A stretch of DNA of 64,000 nt from Sphingobacterium sp. N143 (GTDB lineage: Bacteria > Bacteroidota > Bacteroidia > Sphingobacteriales > Sphingobacteriaceae): the NCBI RefSeq assembly GCF_030325625.1, contig NZ_JACAIS010000005.1, positions 186,001-250,000 on the forward strand, written 5' to 3'. Within the stretch, counting starts at the first letter, position 1; each line of letters starts with the position of its first letter. The translations under genes and the position numbers were made by a program. This document shows, piece by piece, positions 15,714-25,980 of the stretch. The notes below the pieces were generated by a model that was given only the letters and a program-made list of their open reading frames with translations, had not been told where the DNA came from and did not search any database.

Positions 15714-17585
15714 TTAATCTTTTCTACCATTTTGAGCATTCCATTCTGCTTGGATACGCTCAGCTTCCTCATCTCCTTCAAAGTCATGAGGTAAGTTAGA
15801 ACCCATGGTCTCAGAGAAAGGAACATGTTGAGGAATAAAGTCCTCACCATGACCTGGCTTACTATAGTCATATGGCCAACGGTGTACGGTTGGAATTTCT
15901 CCAGGCCAGTTACCATGGATATGCTCCACAGGTGTAGTCCACTCCAAGGTATTTGCTTGCCAAGGATTTTGAGACGCTTTTTTACCTTTATAGATGGATG
16001 AGAAGAAGTTCCATAAAAATGCTACTTGTCCAAATGCAGCAATAATCGCTGCCCAAGTGACCAATAAATTCACTGACACCCATTTTTCCATAAAAGCAAA
16101 CTCCGTAAATGCATAGTAACGACGTGGCACACCATCAATACCCATAAAGTGCATTGGGAAGAAGACCAGGTAAGCGCCAATGAACGTCAACCAGAAGTGT
16201 AAATAACCCAATTTTGTATTCATCATACGACCGAACATTTTAGGATACCAGTGGTAAACCCCACAAAGCATACCGAAAATCGAAGCCGATCCCATTACCA
16301 AGTGGAAGTGGGCTATAACAAAGTAAGTATCGTGCAAATTGATATCTAAGGTTGCATTTCCTAAGAAAATACCAGTTACCCCACCAGAAATAAAGAAAGA
16401 AACCATACCAATAGCAAACATCATTGCAGGAGTGAATCGAATATTTCCTCTCCATAATGTTGCAATGTAGTTAAATGCTTTTACTGCAGAAGGAACGGCG
16501 ATAATCAACGTTGTGATCATAAATACACCACCTAAGAATGGACTCATACCTGTCACAAACATGTGGTGTCCCCACACGATCATGGATAAAGTACTAATAC
16601 CTATCAAAGAGTAAACCATGGCATGATAACCGAAGATTGGTTTACGTGAATTGGTTGCAATAACTTCAGAAGTTATACCAAATGCTGGCATGACAACAAT
16701 ATATACCTCAGGGTGCCCCAAGAACCAGAACAAGTGCTGGAATAAAATTGGGGAACCACCTTCATTTGGCAAAATTTGACCTTGAACAACCAAATCCGAC
16801 AAATAGAAAGATGTTCCGGCCGAACGGTCAAAAATCAAAAGAACAACGGCAGATACCAAAACTGGGAATGACAACATACCTACAATGGCAGTTAAGAAAA
16901 ACGCCCAGATTGTCAATGGCATTTTCCATAGATCCATCCCTTTTGTACGCATGTTCAAGATCGTACTGACGTAGTTGATACCACCGATCAACTGTGAAGC
17001 GACGAACAAAACCATACTAATTAACCACATGGTCATACCAGTTCCAGAACCAGATATAGCGGTAGGAACAGCCGATAATGGCGGATAGATTGTCCAACCC
17101 GAAGATGCTGGCCCACTTTCAACAAAAAAGGAGCCAATCATAATAACAGAGGCAACAAAAAACAACCAATAAGATAACATATTCATCGTTGGTGAAGCCA
17201 TATCCCGTGCACCAATTTGGTAAGGGATTAATAAGTTACTGAAAGTACCCGATAAACCCGCCGTTAACACGAAGAATACCATAATAGTACCGTGAATAGT
17301 CACTAAAGATAGGAAGAAGTCCGGTCTGATCCGACCACCCTCAGCCCATTTACCTAAAAAAACTTCTAAAATTGGAAACTCCTTATCCGGCCATGCTAGC
17401 TGGATACGAAATAGGACGGATAACATCATACCAAAAACTGCCATGATGATACCGGTGATCAAAAATTGCTTGGCAATCATCTTGTGGTCGCCAGAAAAGA
17501 TATATTTTCTGATGAAAGATTCCTCGTGATGATGTCCATGCGAATCGTGATGTTCAGCGCTATGCGATATTACTGTACTTGACAT
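15714..17585 (-). CDS. ctaD: Cytochrome c oxidase subunit I
   Basis: The 623-residue protein has twelve core membrane helices plus extensions. Metal ligands are all visible: the low-spin haem His in LVTIHGTIMVFFV, the CuB His-Tyr pair in FLGHPEVYIVVMPAFG, two more CuB His in WGHHMFVTGM, and the haem pair in HDTYFVIAHFHLVMG. Glu in HPEVY marks a type A1 proton channel. It reduces O2 to water while pumping protons. The ATG at 17585 opens on an His-rich cytoplasmic tail; a TTG six codons upstream is less likely. It follows subunit II by 28 bases. Confidence 0.97.
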   Translation of the reverse strand: MSSTVISHSAEHHDSHGHHHEESFIRKYIFSGDHKMIAKQFLITGIIMAVFGMMLSVLFRIQLAWPDKEFPILEVFLGKWAEGGRIRPDFFLSLVTIHGTIMVFFVLTAGLSGTFSNLLIPYQIGARDMASPTMNMLSYWLFFVASVIMIGSFFVESGPASSGWTIYPPLSAVPTAISGSGTGMTMWLISMVLFVASQLIGGINYVSTILNMRTKGMDLWKMPLTIWAFFLTAIVGMLSFPVLVSAVVLLIFDRSAGTSFYLSDLVVQGQILPNEGGSPILFQHLFWFLGHPEVYIVVMPAFGITSEVIATNSRKPIFGYHAMVYSLIGISTLSMIVWGHHMFVTGMSPFLGGVFMITTLIIAVPSAVKAFNYIATLWRGNIRFTPAMMFAIGMVSFFISGGVTGIFLGNATLDINLHDTYFVIAHFHLVMGSASIFGMLCGVYHWYPKMFGRMMNTKLGYLHFWLTFIGAYLVFFPMHFMGIDGVPRRYYAFTEFAFMEKWVSVNLLVTWAAIIAAFGQVAFLWNFFSSIYKGKKASQNPWQANTLEWTTPVEHIHGNWPGEIPTVHRWPYDYSKPGHGEDFIPQHVPFSETMGSNLPHDFEGDEEAERIQAEWNAQNGRKD

Positions 17586-17613
17586 ATTCGATTTTATATT
17601 CAAAAATTCTTAA

Positions 17614-18951
17614 TTAGTTCAAAGATGCTGTAACCTGTACGCTATCCTTTTTTATGTTAGCTGTTTTACCACTGAACTCTTTTTGCAGATCCTCAGTAAA
17701 ATATTTATTTTGTTTCGCTAACCACTCTTTGTATTCAGCTTCAGTTACGACAACAACTTTCTTTTGCATGTTGTAGTGACCCTGACCGCAAATTTTATTA
17801 CATAACATGACAAAGTCATAGTTATAATCTCCCAAACGTTCACGCATTTCCTCTGTTGTTACAGTCGGTGTGAACTGGAAGTAGTTGGTCATACCTGGTA
17901 CCGCATTGATTTGAACACGGAAATCAGGAATATAGAAAGAGTGAATAATATCTTTAGAAATGATATGGAAACGAACTGATTTATTCACTGGAAGTACAAT
18001 ATCTGCTCCCTGGATATCATCCCAAGAATTTTTATCATTAAAGTCAATACCGTAAGAATTTGTTGGTGTCGTCATTTTATAGTTACGTTTACCAATAATT
18101 CCATCAGAACCTGGATAGCGCACTTGCCATTGGAACTGCTCGCCCAACACTTCTATCTGTAAAGCTGATTTCCGAAGATCTTCTGGAACATTTGTAATTG
18201 TTCTCCAAGTAAAGAAACCAAACAATACCAAGATTGTCAAAACGATAGCTGGTATAATTGTCCAAATTTTTTCAATCGTATTGTTGTGTGGATAATAAAA
18301 TGCCTTATGGTTATGGCGCATCCTATAAATATATGGGAAGGATAACAATAAGATATGGGTAACTAGCATTACAAATGTAGCAATCGCCGTTGTGATAATA
18401 AACATATTATCAATATGAACACCATGTTCTGTAGCTGCTGACCTCCAGTACGCAATACCCCAATGTTTATATGTCCAATAAACACCAAAAATAAATGCTA
18501 CTAGGAAAATTAAGAACAATACTGATTGGAATGTGTTATTCGCAAACGGATTGTATTTACCGTTCATCTTGCGTGTCAATTCATAGATAGAAAGTACTTT
18601 ACCGATAACGGCAACAATGGTACAAACAACCAAGAACAACAACACATAATATGTGAAGTTTTTGTAAACCTGAGGGTCTATTTGCTTCACTTCTTCAACA
18701 GCAGGAGCAGCTGCGCTAGCCTCAGTAGAAGAACTAGCAGATGCAACAGCTGCAGTACCTGCTGCCGCTGTTGTATCTTTTGCAACCGAATCCGTTGCTG
18801 CAGGGGCTGCTACTTCAGTAGTCGCCACTTTAGCAGAATCAGATGCTACTGTATCTTGTTGACTTGCAAGGATAGGATTTGCAAAAAGCAACCCTAGTGC
18901 AAGCACAAAACCCGAGATGGATTTGAATCTATTATTTAATTTAAAGCTCAT
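17614..18951 (-). CDS. ctaC: Cytochrome c oxidase subunit II with extra N-terminal region
   Basis: At 445 residues this is longer than a usual subunit II. A signal peptide (about 1-29) is followed by a 65-residue linker rich in Ala, Ser, Thr and Val, then four membrane helices instead of two (about 98-118, 145-165, 185-207, 233-253). The periplasmic cupredoxin domain has the CuA site: His in HSFYIPDFRVQ, then Cys384, Cys388, His392 and Met395 in CNKICGQGHYNM. There is no CxxCH, so it is not a caa3-type fusion and needs a separate electron donor, probably from the Act complex encoded directly upstream. Confidence 0.94.
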   Translation of the reverse strand: MSFKLNNRFKSISGFVLALGLLFANPILASQQDTVASDSAKVATTEVAAPAATDSVAKDTTAAAGTAAVASASSSTEASAAAPAVEEVKQIDPQVYKNFTYYVLLFLVVCTIVAVIGKVLSIYELTRKMNGKYNPFANNTFQSVLFLIFLVAFIFGVYWTYKHWGIAYWRSAATEHGVHIDNMFIITTAIATFVMLVTHILLLSFPYIYRMRHNHKAFYYPHNNTIEKIWTIIPAIVLTILVLFGFFTWRTITNVPEDLRKSALQIEVLGEQFQWQVRYPGSDGIIGKRNYKMTTPTNSYGIDFNDKNSWDDIQGADIVLPVNKSVRFHIISKDIIHSFYIPDFRVQINAVPGMTNYFQFTPTVTTEEMRERLGDYNYDFVMLCNKICGQGHYNMQKKVVVVTEAEYKEWLAKQNKYFTEDLQKEFSGKTANIKKDSVQVTASLN

Positions 18952-18994
18952 TTCTTTTATAACGTTTTTACGTAACCTTCCTTTAAAAGTGAAA

Positions 18995-20230
18995 CTATAT
19001 TTGGTGATGCAAACTCTCGTCCAAGAACGGATGATTTTTAGCTACCAAGCCTTGTTTGCTCAGTCTGCTCATTACCAAAAATGTAAACAAACCTAAGAAA
19101 CCAAGTGCAGTTCCAATTTCGATGACACCAAATCCTCTGTGCTCAGCTACAGTTCCTGGCATAACCATAATATAGTAATCCAACCAGTGACCTGCCAACA
19201 ATAAGATCGCTACGAACAACATCACATTTTGTTTACGTTTAGCATCGCGATCCACCAATAGTAACAACGGCGCCACAAAGTTAATGATAATACTTAACCA
19301 AAACCAAGGCTTGTATTCAGGTTCCCAACGTTTGTAGAAGTAAACTGTTTCTTCCGGAATGTTTGAATACCAAATCAACATGAATTGTGCAAACCAAACA
19401 TAGGTCCAGAAGATGGAGAAGCCGAACATCAATTTACCTAAATCATGTAAATGATTTTCGTTTACCCAAGCCATATAACCAGCTTTCTTCAATACAATTA
19501 AGATGACCGTAATCGCACATAAACCACTCACCCACATGGCAGCAAAGTTGTACCAGCCGAACATCGTAGAGAACCAGTGTGCTTCCAATGACATAATCGT
19601 ATCAAAAGACCAGATTGGAGTTGTAAAACCAAAGATAACCAAGAATATAGCAGACAATTTGAATGATCTCTTGTAAGAAGCCAAACCACCTTCTAAATCC
19701 TCTTTATAAGAAAGTTTCGCAAGGATTACTGCAAAAATACTATAGATACCCATAAATATGATTTGACGAGTCAAAAAGAAAGGTACATTTAAGTAAGCAG
19801 ATTTTCCTTCGATGATAGGGTCATAATTAGGGCTATTTGGATCAGTGATTCCCTCTGCATGCCAGTGATGGTATAGGTTATGTGTTGTTAGACCTAGGCC
19901 TACAATAACCAATAAAATCAATGATGCAATCGGCAAAACACTCGCCATAGCCTGAGGTATACGCAAAAGTCCAGCAGACCATGAAGCTTGCGTTACATAT
20001 TTCAAGGCAACGAAGAATGCTCCAGCTGCGCATACACATGTAAAGTAATAACCCATCAATAACAAGTTGGCATATGTACGCTCTACAGTATGCGAATCGC
20101 CCGAAAGCAATCCGAAAGCTACAGCAGCTATACCTAGTACAACAGCGATAATACTGAACAATTTCGCTTTGCCAGCAAACTCGTATCGCTCGTTGAAATT
20201 ATAATCGTGATGATGACTGTGAGTTCCCAT
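18995..20230 (-). CDS. actF: Alternative complex III subunit ActF
   Basis: The 411-residue protein has about ten membrane helices and an N-terminal His-rich tail (MGTHSHHHDYNF). It is of the NrfD-like ActC/ActF type, with segments such as FSIFWTYVWFAQFMLIWYSN and EEHW-like loops typical of ActF. In the complex it is a membrane subunit related to ActC but lacks a full quinol site. It lies between ActE and oxidase subunit II, linking the two complexes in one transcript. Assignment rests on gene order and the hydropathy pattern as well as family recall. Confidence 0.9.
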   Translation of the reverse strand: MGTHSHHHDYNFNERYEFAGKAKLFSIIAVVLGIAAVAFGLLSGDSHTVERTYANLLLMGYYFTCVCAAGAFFVALKYVTQASWSAGLLRIPQAMASVLPIASLILLVIVGLGLTTHNLYHHWHAEGITDPNSPNYDPIIEGKSAYLNVPFFLTRQIIFMGIYSIFAVILAKLSYKEDLEGGLASYKRSFKLSAIFLVIFGFTTPIWSFDTIMSLEAHWFSTMFGWYNFAAMWVSGLCAITVILIVLKKAGYMAWVNENHLHDLGKLMFGFSIFWTYVWFAQFMLIWYSNIPEETVYFYKRWEPEYKPWFWLSIIINFVAPLLLLVDRDAKRKQNVMLFVAILLLAGHWLDYYIMVMPGTVAEHRGFGVIEIGTALGFLGLFTFLVMSRLSKQGLVAKNHPFLDESLHHQI

Positions 20231-20249
20231 TTATATATCTGATGTTAGA

Positions 20250-20879
20250 TTATTTCTTTTGTAATTCGTGAACATACATAACAACTTTCCATCTCTCTTC
20301 AGGAGACAATTGAGATGCATGAGATCCCATGGAGTTATGACCATAATAAATCGTATGGTAGATTTTACCATCTGTCAAGTCAGCCATCAGACCACCTCTT
20401 GAGGAGTTAGCCGCATCAGTTCTATGATAAGATGGCGGCGGCGGGAAGTTCTCTAATTGACGAGTACCTCTTGAATCCGTCACGCTACGATCTTTTGTAA
20501 GCGGACCATCCCCTTTACCTTCTACCCCGTGACATACTGAACAATAGGTTGTGAATAAAGCTTTTCCTTTTTCAAGGTTTTCAGCATTGACAACCAACGG
20601 ATTTTTCACTTCGGCGCCGGCACGTACATAATCTTCTAATGTATTGGCGTACTCAAAACGAGTGAAACCAATAGGATCTGTACCTTTAGGAGGTGTTTGT
20701 GCTGTTTTTCCATCAGCAAAATTCGCATTAGGTTGATCCGGGTTAAAAGCTAACGGATCGTACATGTTACGAGAAAACTCCAAACCTGTACTACGAGTTG
20801 TTTTGTCACCACAAGAAGAAACAAGTGCTGTCAATGCCACAGCTGCGCATACAGTTCCAAGTAAATTCTTCTTATTCAT
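20250..20879 (-). CDS. actE: Alternative complex III subunit ActE, monoheme cytochrome c lipoprotein
   Basis: The 209-residue protein starts with a lipoprotein signal peptide ending in LVSSCGDK and carries one c-type haem site, CSVCHG, at about residue 119, with an axial Met candidate in NSMGSHASQL. It is the periplasmic cytochrome that passes electrons from ActA onward to the oxidase. The ATG at 20879 overlaps the last codons of ActD, so the two are coupled; upstream starts would lie inside ActD without a signal peptide. Confidence 0.92.
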   Translation of the reverse strand: MNKKNLLGTVCAAVALTALVSSCGDKTTRSTGLEFSRNMYDPLAFNPDQPNANFADGKTAQTPPKGTDPIGFTRFEYANTLEDYVRAGAEVKNPLVVNAENLEKGKALFTTYCSVCHGVEGKGDGPLTKDRSVTDSRGTRQLENFPPPPSYHRTDAANSSRGGLMADLTDGKIYHTIYYGHNSMGSHASQLSPEERWKVVMYVHELQKK

Positions 20880-21408
20880 AGCTAACATATTTTCTATCAT
20901 TGTACTTAACTTCAACAGCACCAGCTTCTTTCAATAAACTATCGATCAAAGCGTGATCTGTATTTTCTTTGGCATCTACGGCAAGGATGAAACGGTCATC
21001 TGTTGCTCTCAAGTCCATTACGCGAGGTGCACGGCCTGGGAACAAGTGGTTACGGAAGAAAAACGTAGCAACCATACCCAAAGCACACAATAAGATGGTA
21101 ACCTCAAATGTCACAGGGACAAAGTTTGGCATACCAAAAGATGGCTTACCACCGATATTCATCGGCCAATCGTATACCATGGTATAGTACAACAAACTAA
21201 AACCTAATGTCGTTCCTAATGCTCCAAAGCAAAATGCTGCGATAGGCAAGCGAGAAGGTTTAACACCTAACTTCGCTTCGATGCCGTGGATAGGCATCGG
21301 AGTAAAGCAGTCATAAATACTTATATTGTTTGCTTGCAATTTGTCGATCCCATGCATCATTTCATCGGGATCCGCAAAACTACCTAATATATATTTTGTA
21401 TTGCTCAT
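20872..21408 (-). CDS. actD: Alternative complex III subunit ActD (DUF3341)
   Basis: The 178 residues match the DUF3341/ActD pattern: a ferredoxin-like N-terminal part (YILGSFADPDEMMHGIDKLQ), two membrane helices (about 55-76 and 100-122) joined by a short loop, and a C-terminal sensor-like strand region ending DRKYVSYE. ActD is a structural membrane subunit of the quinol:cytochrome c oxidoreductase. It lies 6 bases after actC and overlaps actE by 8 bases. Confidence 0.92.
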   Translation of the reverse strand: MSNTKYILGSFADPDEMMHGIDKLQANNISIYDCFTPMPIHGIEAKLGVKPSRLPIAAFCFGALGTTLGFSLLYYTMVYDWPMNIGGKPSFGMPNFVPVTFEVTILLCALGMVATFFFRNHLFPGRAPRVMDLRATDDRFILAVDAKENTDHALIDSLLKEAGAVEVKYNDRKYVSYE

Positions 21409-21414
21409 TGCTGA

Positions 21415-22899
21415 TTATTTTCTAACTGATAATTCTTTAATCTCTTCTTCTGTCACTGAATCATATTTTTCCAATGATTCTTGGAAGTACTCAACTTGCT
21501 CTGCAGGGAATGCGCCTTCTTGAGCCAATTTAGTTTTGTGTTGTAATGACGATGATTTCAACAACAATTTAACTTCGGCAATTGCGATACCTGGCAAGAA
21601 ACGTAAGAACAACAAGAATAACGTAAAGAATAATCCAATTGAACCTACAAAGATACCTACGTCTGTCCAAGTTGGGTAGAACATTGCCCAAGATGAAGGC
21701 AAGTAATCACGGTGTAATGAAGTCACGATAATTACAAAACGCTCAAACCACATACCGATATTTACCACAATAGATAGAATCCATGAGATCGGAATACTTG
21801 TACGGATTTTTTTGAACCAGAATAACTGCGGAGAAATTACGTTACAAGTCATCATTGACCAATACGCCCAAGCGTATGGACCCAACATACGGTTCTCGAA
21901 AGCATACATTTCGTATTCTGAACGAGAGTACATGGCGATAAATAACTCGGTTAAGTAAGCCACACCCACGATAGAACCAGTCGTCATGATAATGATATTC
22001 ATTGACTCAATGTGGAACATCGTGATGTAGTTCTCAAAGTTCATTACTTTACGTAAGATCAACAATAAAGTCTGTACCATCGCGAAACCGGAGAAGATCG
22101 CACCTGCCACGAAATACGGCGGGAAGATCGTCGTGTGCCATCCAGGGATCACCGAAGTTGCAAAGTCCATGGATACGATGGTGTGTACAGAAAGTACCAG
22201 TGGTGTTGAAATACCTGCCAAGATCAATGACACGATCTCAAAACGTTGCCAAGTCTTTACAGATCCATTCCAACCGAATGATAATATAGAATAAATCCGT
22301 TGTTTCAACCCAGTAGCACGGTCACGGATAGTCGCGATATCAGGCAACAAACCACAGTACCAGAATACCAACGATACTGTAAAATATGTTGAGATCGCGA
22401 ACGCATCCCATACCAATGGGGAGTTAAAGTTTACCCAAAGTGATCCAAATTGATTTGGAAGCGGGAAAATCCAATACGCCAACCAAGGACGCCCCATGTG
22501 AGCCACAACGTAGGTAGCCGCACAGATTACCGCAAAGATCGTCATCGCCTCAGCGGAACGGTTGATGGAATTACGCCAGTTCTGACGGAAGATTAATAAT
22601 ACAGCTGAAATCAACGTACCAGCGTGACCAATACCTACCCACCATACGAAGTCGGTGATATCCCAAGCCCAGCCTACAGTTTTATTCAGACCCCAAGCGC
22701 CGATACCTGTCCAAAAGGTATAACTAACGCTCACTACCCATAATAAAGCACCTAGTACAGCAACGGTAAAACCGATCCACCATGCTTTATTTGGTTTATT
22801 TTCAACCGGTAATAAGATATCATCCGTAATTTTTGCATACGTGATGTCTTTACCGGTCATTAATGGTTCTCTTAATATTGATTCGTTATGCGATGACAT
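21415..22899 (-). CDS. actC: Alternative complex III quinol-oxidising subunit ActC (NrfD-like)
   Basis: The 494-residue protein has ten membrane helices with the NrfD/PsrC pattern. Recognisable parts include WWVGIGHAGTLISAVLL in the quinol-site helix, an Asp/His cluster in TDFVWWVGIGHAG, and WYCGLLPDIATIRDRA. It oxidises menaquinol at the periplasmic side of the membrane and hands electrons to the Fe-S subunit ActB. It sits 29 bases after actB and 6 before actD. Confidence 0.95.
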   Translation of the reverse strand: MSSHNESILREPLMTGKDITYAKITDDILLPVENKPNKAWWIGFTVAVLGALLWVVSVSYTFWTGIGAWGLNKTVGWAWDITDFVWWVGIGHAGTLISAVLLIFRQNWRNSINRSAEAMTIFAVICAATYVVAHMGRPWLAYWIFPLPNQFGSLWVNFNSPLVWDAFAISTYFTVSLVFWYCGLLPDIATIRDRATGLKQRIYSILSFGWNGSVKTWQRFEIVSLILAGISTPLVLSVHTIVSMDFATSVIPGWHTTIFPPYFVAGAIFSGFAMVQTLLLILRKVMNFENYITMFHIESMNIIIMTTGSIVGVAYLTELFIAMYSRSEYEMYAFENRMLGPYAWAYWSMMTCNVISPQLFWFKKIRTSIPISWILSIVVNIGMWFERFVIIVTSLHRDYLPSSWAMFYPTWTDVGIFVGSIGLFFTLFLLFLRFLPGIAIAEVKLLLKSSSLQHKTKLAQEGAFPAEQVEYFQESLEKYDSVTEEEIKELSVRK

Positions 22900-22928
22900 A
22901 GTATTTTTATTTCAAATATTGTACAAGA

Positions 22929-25900
22929 TTACGCCTCAAAAGTGTTTCTAACTTTTGTCATATAACCGATACCCGGTTGAACATTGATTTCCTCAAGTAC
23001 GTAATAAACACGCTCATTGCGCAATGCTTTAGATACTTCAGATTCTGGATCATTCGCATCACCAAAGATAATTGCATTTGCCGAACATGCTTGTTGACAA
23101 GCCATTTGGATATCGCCATCTTTCACTTTGCGATTTTCAATCTTAGCCTGCAATTTACCTGCTTGGATACGTTGGATACACATTGAACATTTCTCCATAA
23201 CCCCACGTGAACGAGTCACTACATCAGGATTCAACACCAATTGTGTGAACTCATTGTTCAAGTAGTTGTCAAAACGTGAATCATTCCAGTAAGCAAACCA
23301 GTTGAAACGACGTACTTTAAATGGACAGTTGTTTGCACAGTAACGTGTACCGAAACAACGGTTGTAAGCCATATGATTCAAACCTTCTGAAGAGTGTACT
23401 GTTGCCAATACCGGACAAACCGTTTCACAAGGTGCGTGACCACAGTGCTGACACAACATCGGTTGGTGAACAACAGTGATATTTTCGAAATCCAAATCAG
23501 CCGAAGCTTTCGCAATTTCTTTCTCTTTTGTCAGATCTTGATCTTTGCCTTCGATGGTATAGTAGCGGTCAATACGCAACCAGTGCATCTCACGACGACG
23601 ACGAACCTCATCGCGACCTACCACAGGAATATTATTCTCTACGTTACAAGCAACGATACAAGCACCACAACCTGTACATGCGTTCAAGTCGATCGCCATC
23701 ACCCATTTGTGTCCTGGCTGCTCATATTTGTTCCACAAATCGTACGTTTTGTGATTATCTGTAAAACGTCCAGCCTCGGAGTTAGGATCTTTCAAATATT
23801 TCGCAAAGGTAGTCTCACGGATAATGTTACGACCTTCGATGGTGTGGTGTGTTTGTGTCTGGGCCAATTGGTAAGTTCCAGCAGCTTTCGCTACTGTTGC
23901 TTTAGCAACACCTTGAACAGTACCATTGATGATAGAAGCAAAAGGGAATGCATTTTTACCGACTTCGTTACCCGCTTTACCAACTTTGGTACGACCGTAA
24001 CCGACAGCGATGGAAACAGTTCCTTGTGTTTGACCTGGTTGTTGTACAACTGGCAATTCCAACTCAACACCGTTAGCTTTTACAGTAACCTTGCCATCTT
24101 CACCCAACCCTAATTTCTCAGCGTCTTTCGGGTTAAGAGCAGCATAGTTATCCCAAGTTACTTTAGAAACTGGGTCAGGCAATTCTTGCAAGTAAGCGTT
24201 ATTCGCATAGCGACCATCACGAAGACCCGCAGGCTCGTAAAGTTTCAACTCAAACTCACCAGTGATTGCTTTGCTCGAAGCTTCAATTGCAGCAGCGGCA
24301 GCAGCAGCATTTCCAGTAAACGCTGGAGCCGTAGCTGTTTTAGCACCTTTATATTCAAAACCAGTTTGCAATACAGCATCCCAGTTTTTTGTAGAACCAG
24401 CTAAGATCTGTGTAGACCACAAGTTCTTAACAAAGTTGTACATATCTGTATTATTTCCTGCCCAAGTCAATAAGCTTTGCTCAACTTGACGGGTCTGGAA
24501 AACAGGATTGATTGTTGGCTGAATGATAGAATACAATCCTTCTTTTGGATTAGCATCACCCCAAGACTCCAAGAAAGTACTTGCTGGAGCGATTGCCGTC
24601 AATTCAGAAGCCGTCTCATCAGCACGTTGTGCAAACGATAAGGTAAAAGGAATTTGCTTCAATGCTGCTTTTACATCATCTGCTTTGAAGTAGTCATACA
24701 CAGGGTTGCTATTCAGGAAGAATGCAACACCAACTTGTCCGCCTTTCGCTGCAGCTAAGAAAGCCTGGAATGCAGCATCAGAACCTTGAACTTGTTTAGA
24801 ATAGTTGTCCAAGTCGATAACCGTACCGTATGCACCTAAAGCAACGTTGATCGCATTGACCAATACCTGAACATTCACATCGTTTGAACCGGCAACAACA
24901 ACAGCAGCACCCTTGCTGTTCACCAGTTCTTTCGCTGCCAATGCTACACCTTTTTGTGCTTTTTTGTTTGCCGTCGCACCAGCCAGGGACTGACCAGTGA
25001 TCGCATTGTATAAAGCGATCAAGGTAGCACCTTCTTCAGAAGGTTTAATTGCAATACGTGCATCTGCATTGGTACCAGTCATGGAAAGACCAGATTCAAA
25101 TTGCACATGACGCGACATTTTTCCGTTTTTCAACGATTTGTAGTCACGATTTTTAGCATATTGTTGTGTGTGCTCTTCACCTGCCAACCAAGTTCCCAAG
25201 AAATCAGCTGCCACTGAAACGATCACATTCGCTTTATCAAAGTTGTATGAAGGGACAACAGCTCTACCAAATGAAGCTTTATTCGCTTCGATAATACCAC
25301 TGTAAGATACAGCATCGTATTGTACATGGTTAACGGTTGGGTATTTCGCTGCCAATGCAGCAATAGCTGCTAATGTAGAAGGGCTGTTTACCGTGTTAGA
25401 AACGATCGTAATTTGTTTACCAGAAGATGCAGCCGCAGTCAATGCTTTAACAACTTCCCCATCCAATTTAGACCACTCTACATCTTGACCTTTCAATTGC
25501 GCTTGTTTCAATTTAGATTCATCGTATAAATCTAATACCGAAGCAGCAGTCGTTGAATCCAAACCTTGGTTTAAACCGATTGCGTTAGGATTAGGTTCAA
25601 CATTGATCGGACGACCTTCACGAGTTTTAACCAAAATACTTTGACCATTGAATGTCGAAGCATAATAGTTAGGGATACCTGGAGTTATTTCTTCAGGTTT
25701 AATCAAATAAGGAACTGCCTTATGCACAGGAGTACGGTTACAAGCCGCTAAAGAAACAGCACCCAAACCAAATCCTAATGCCTTCAAGAAGTCACGGCGA
25801 GGAGTTTTCGTACTCAAGCCAGCTTCATTTAATACATCTTCTACGGGAATAGATTCGGCAAACTCACCCTTACTTCCCTCAACGAAAGCAGGAGTTTGAT

Positions 25901-25943
25901 TTAACTCTTCCAAACCTTTCCAATATTTTTTATTGCTATCCAT
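22929..25943 (-). CDS. actB: Alternative complex III iron-sulfur subunit ActB
   Basis: At 1004 residues this is the fused ActB. The N-terminus carries a twin-arginine motif (RRDFLKALGFG) followed by LAACN. Residues about 60-700 resemble a molybdopterin oxidoreductase fold without cofactor. The C-terminal 260 residues hold the ferredoxin-like clusters: CTGCGACIVACNVENN, CQHCGHAPCETVCP, CFGTRYCANNCPFK, and CSMC with a later CQQAC. These give three [4Fe-4S] and one [3Fe-4S] cluster in the family. It transfers electrons from ActC to the haems of ActA. The Tat signal implies export of the folded subunit. Confidence 0.95.
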   Translation of the reverse strand: MDSNKKYWKGLEELNQTPAFVEGSKGEFAESIPVEDVLNEAGLSTKTPRRDFLKALGFGLGAVSLAACNRTPVHKAVPYLIKPEEITPGIPNYYASTFNGQSILVKTREGRPINVEPNPNAIGLNQGLDSTTAASVLDLYDESKLKQAQLKGQDVEWSKLDGEVVKALTAAASSGKQITIVSNTVNSPSTLAAIAALAAKYPTVNHVQYDAVSYSGIIEANKASFGRAVVPSYNFDKANVIVSVAADFLGTWLAGEEHTQQYAKNRDYKSLKNGKMSRHVQFESGLSMTGTNADARIAIKPSEEGATLIALYNAITGQSLAGATANKKAQKGVALAAKELVNSKGAAVVVAGSNDVNVQVLVNAINVALGAYGTVIDLDNYSKQVQGSDAAFQAFLAAAKGGQVGVAFFLNSNPVYDYFKADDVKAALKQIPFTLSFAQRADETASELTAIAPASTFLESWGDANPKEGLYSIIQPTINPVFQTRQVEQSLLTWAGNNTDMYNFVKNLWSTQILAGSTKNWDAVLQTGFEYKGAKTATAPAFTGNAAAAAAAIEASSKAITGEFELKLYEPAGLRDGRYANNAYLQELPDPVSKVTWDNYAALNPKDAEKLGLGEDGKVTVKANGVELELPVVQQPGQTQGTVSIAVGYGRTKVGKAGNEVGKNAFPFASIINGTVQGVAKATVAKAAGTYQLAQTQTHHTIEGRNIIRETTFAKYLKDPNSEAGRFTDNHKTYDLWNKYEQPGHKWVMAIDLNACTGCGACIVACNVENNIPVVGRDEVRRRREMHWLRIDRYYTIEGKDQDLTKEKEIAKASADLDFENITVVHQPMLCQHCGHAPCETVCPVLATVHSSEGLNHMAYNRCFGTRYCANNCPFKVRRFNWFAYWNDSRFDNYLNNEFTQLVLNPDVVTRSRGVMEKCSMCIQRIQAGKLQAKIENRKVKDGDIQMACQQACSANAIIFGDANDPESEVSKALRNERVYYVLEEINVQPGIGYMTKVRNTFEA

Positions 25944-25980
25944 TTAAGCTGTATATAAGATTGCGTATTTCAAATAATTA

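Noticed and set aside
23394..24113. Long plus-strand frame of 239 codons opposite actB
   Set aside because: It is antisense to the conserved Fe-S cluster region of ActB, has Cys/Thr-rich low-quality composition and matches nothing recognisable.
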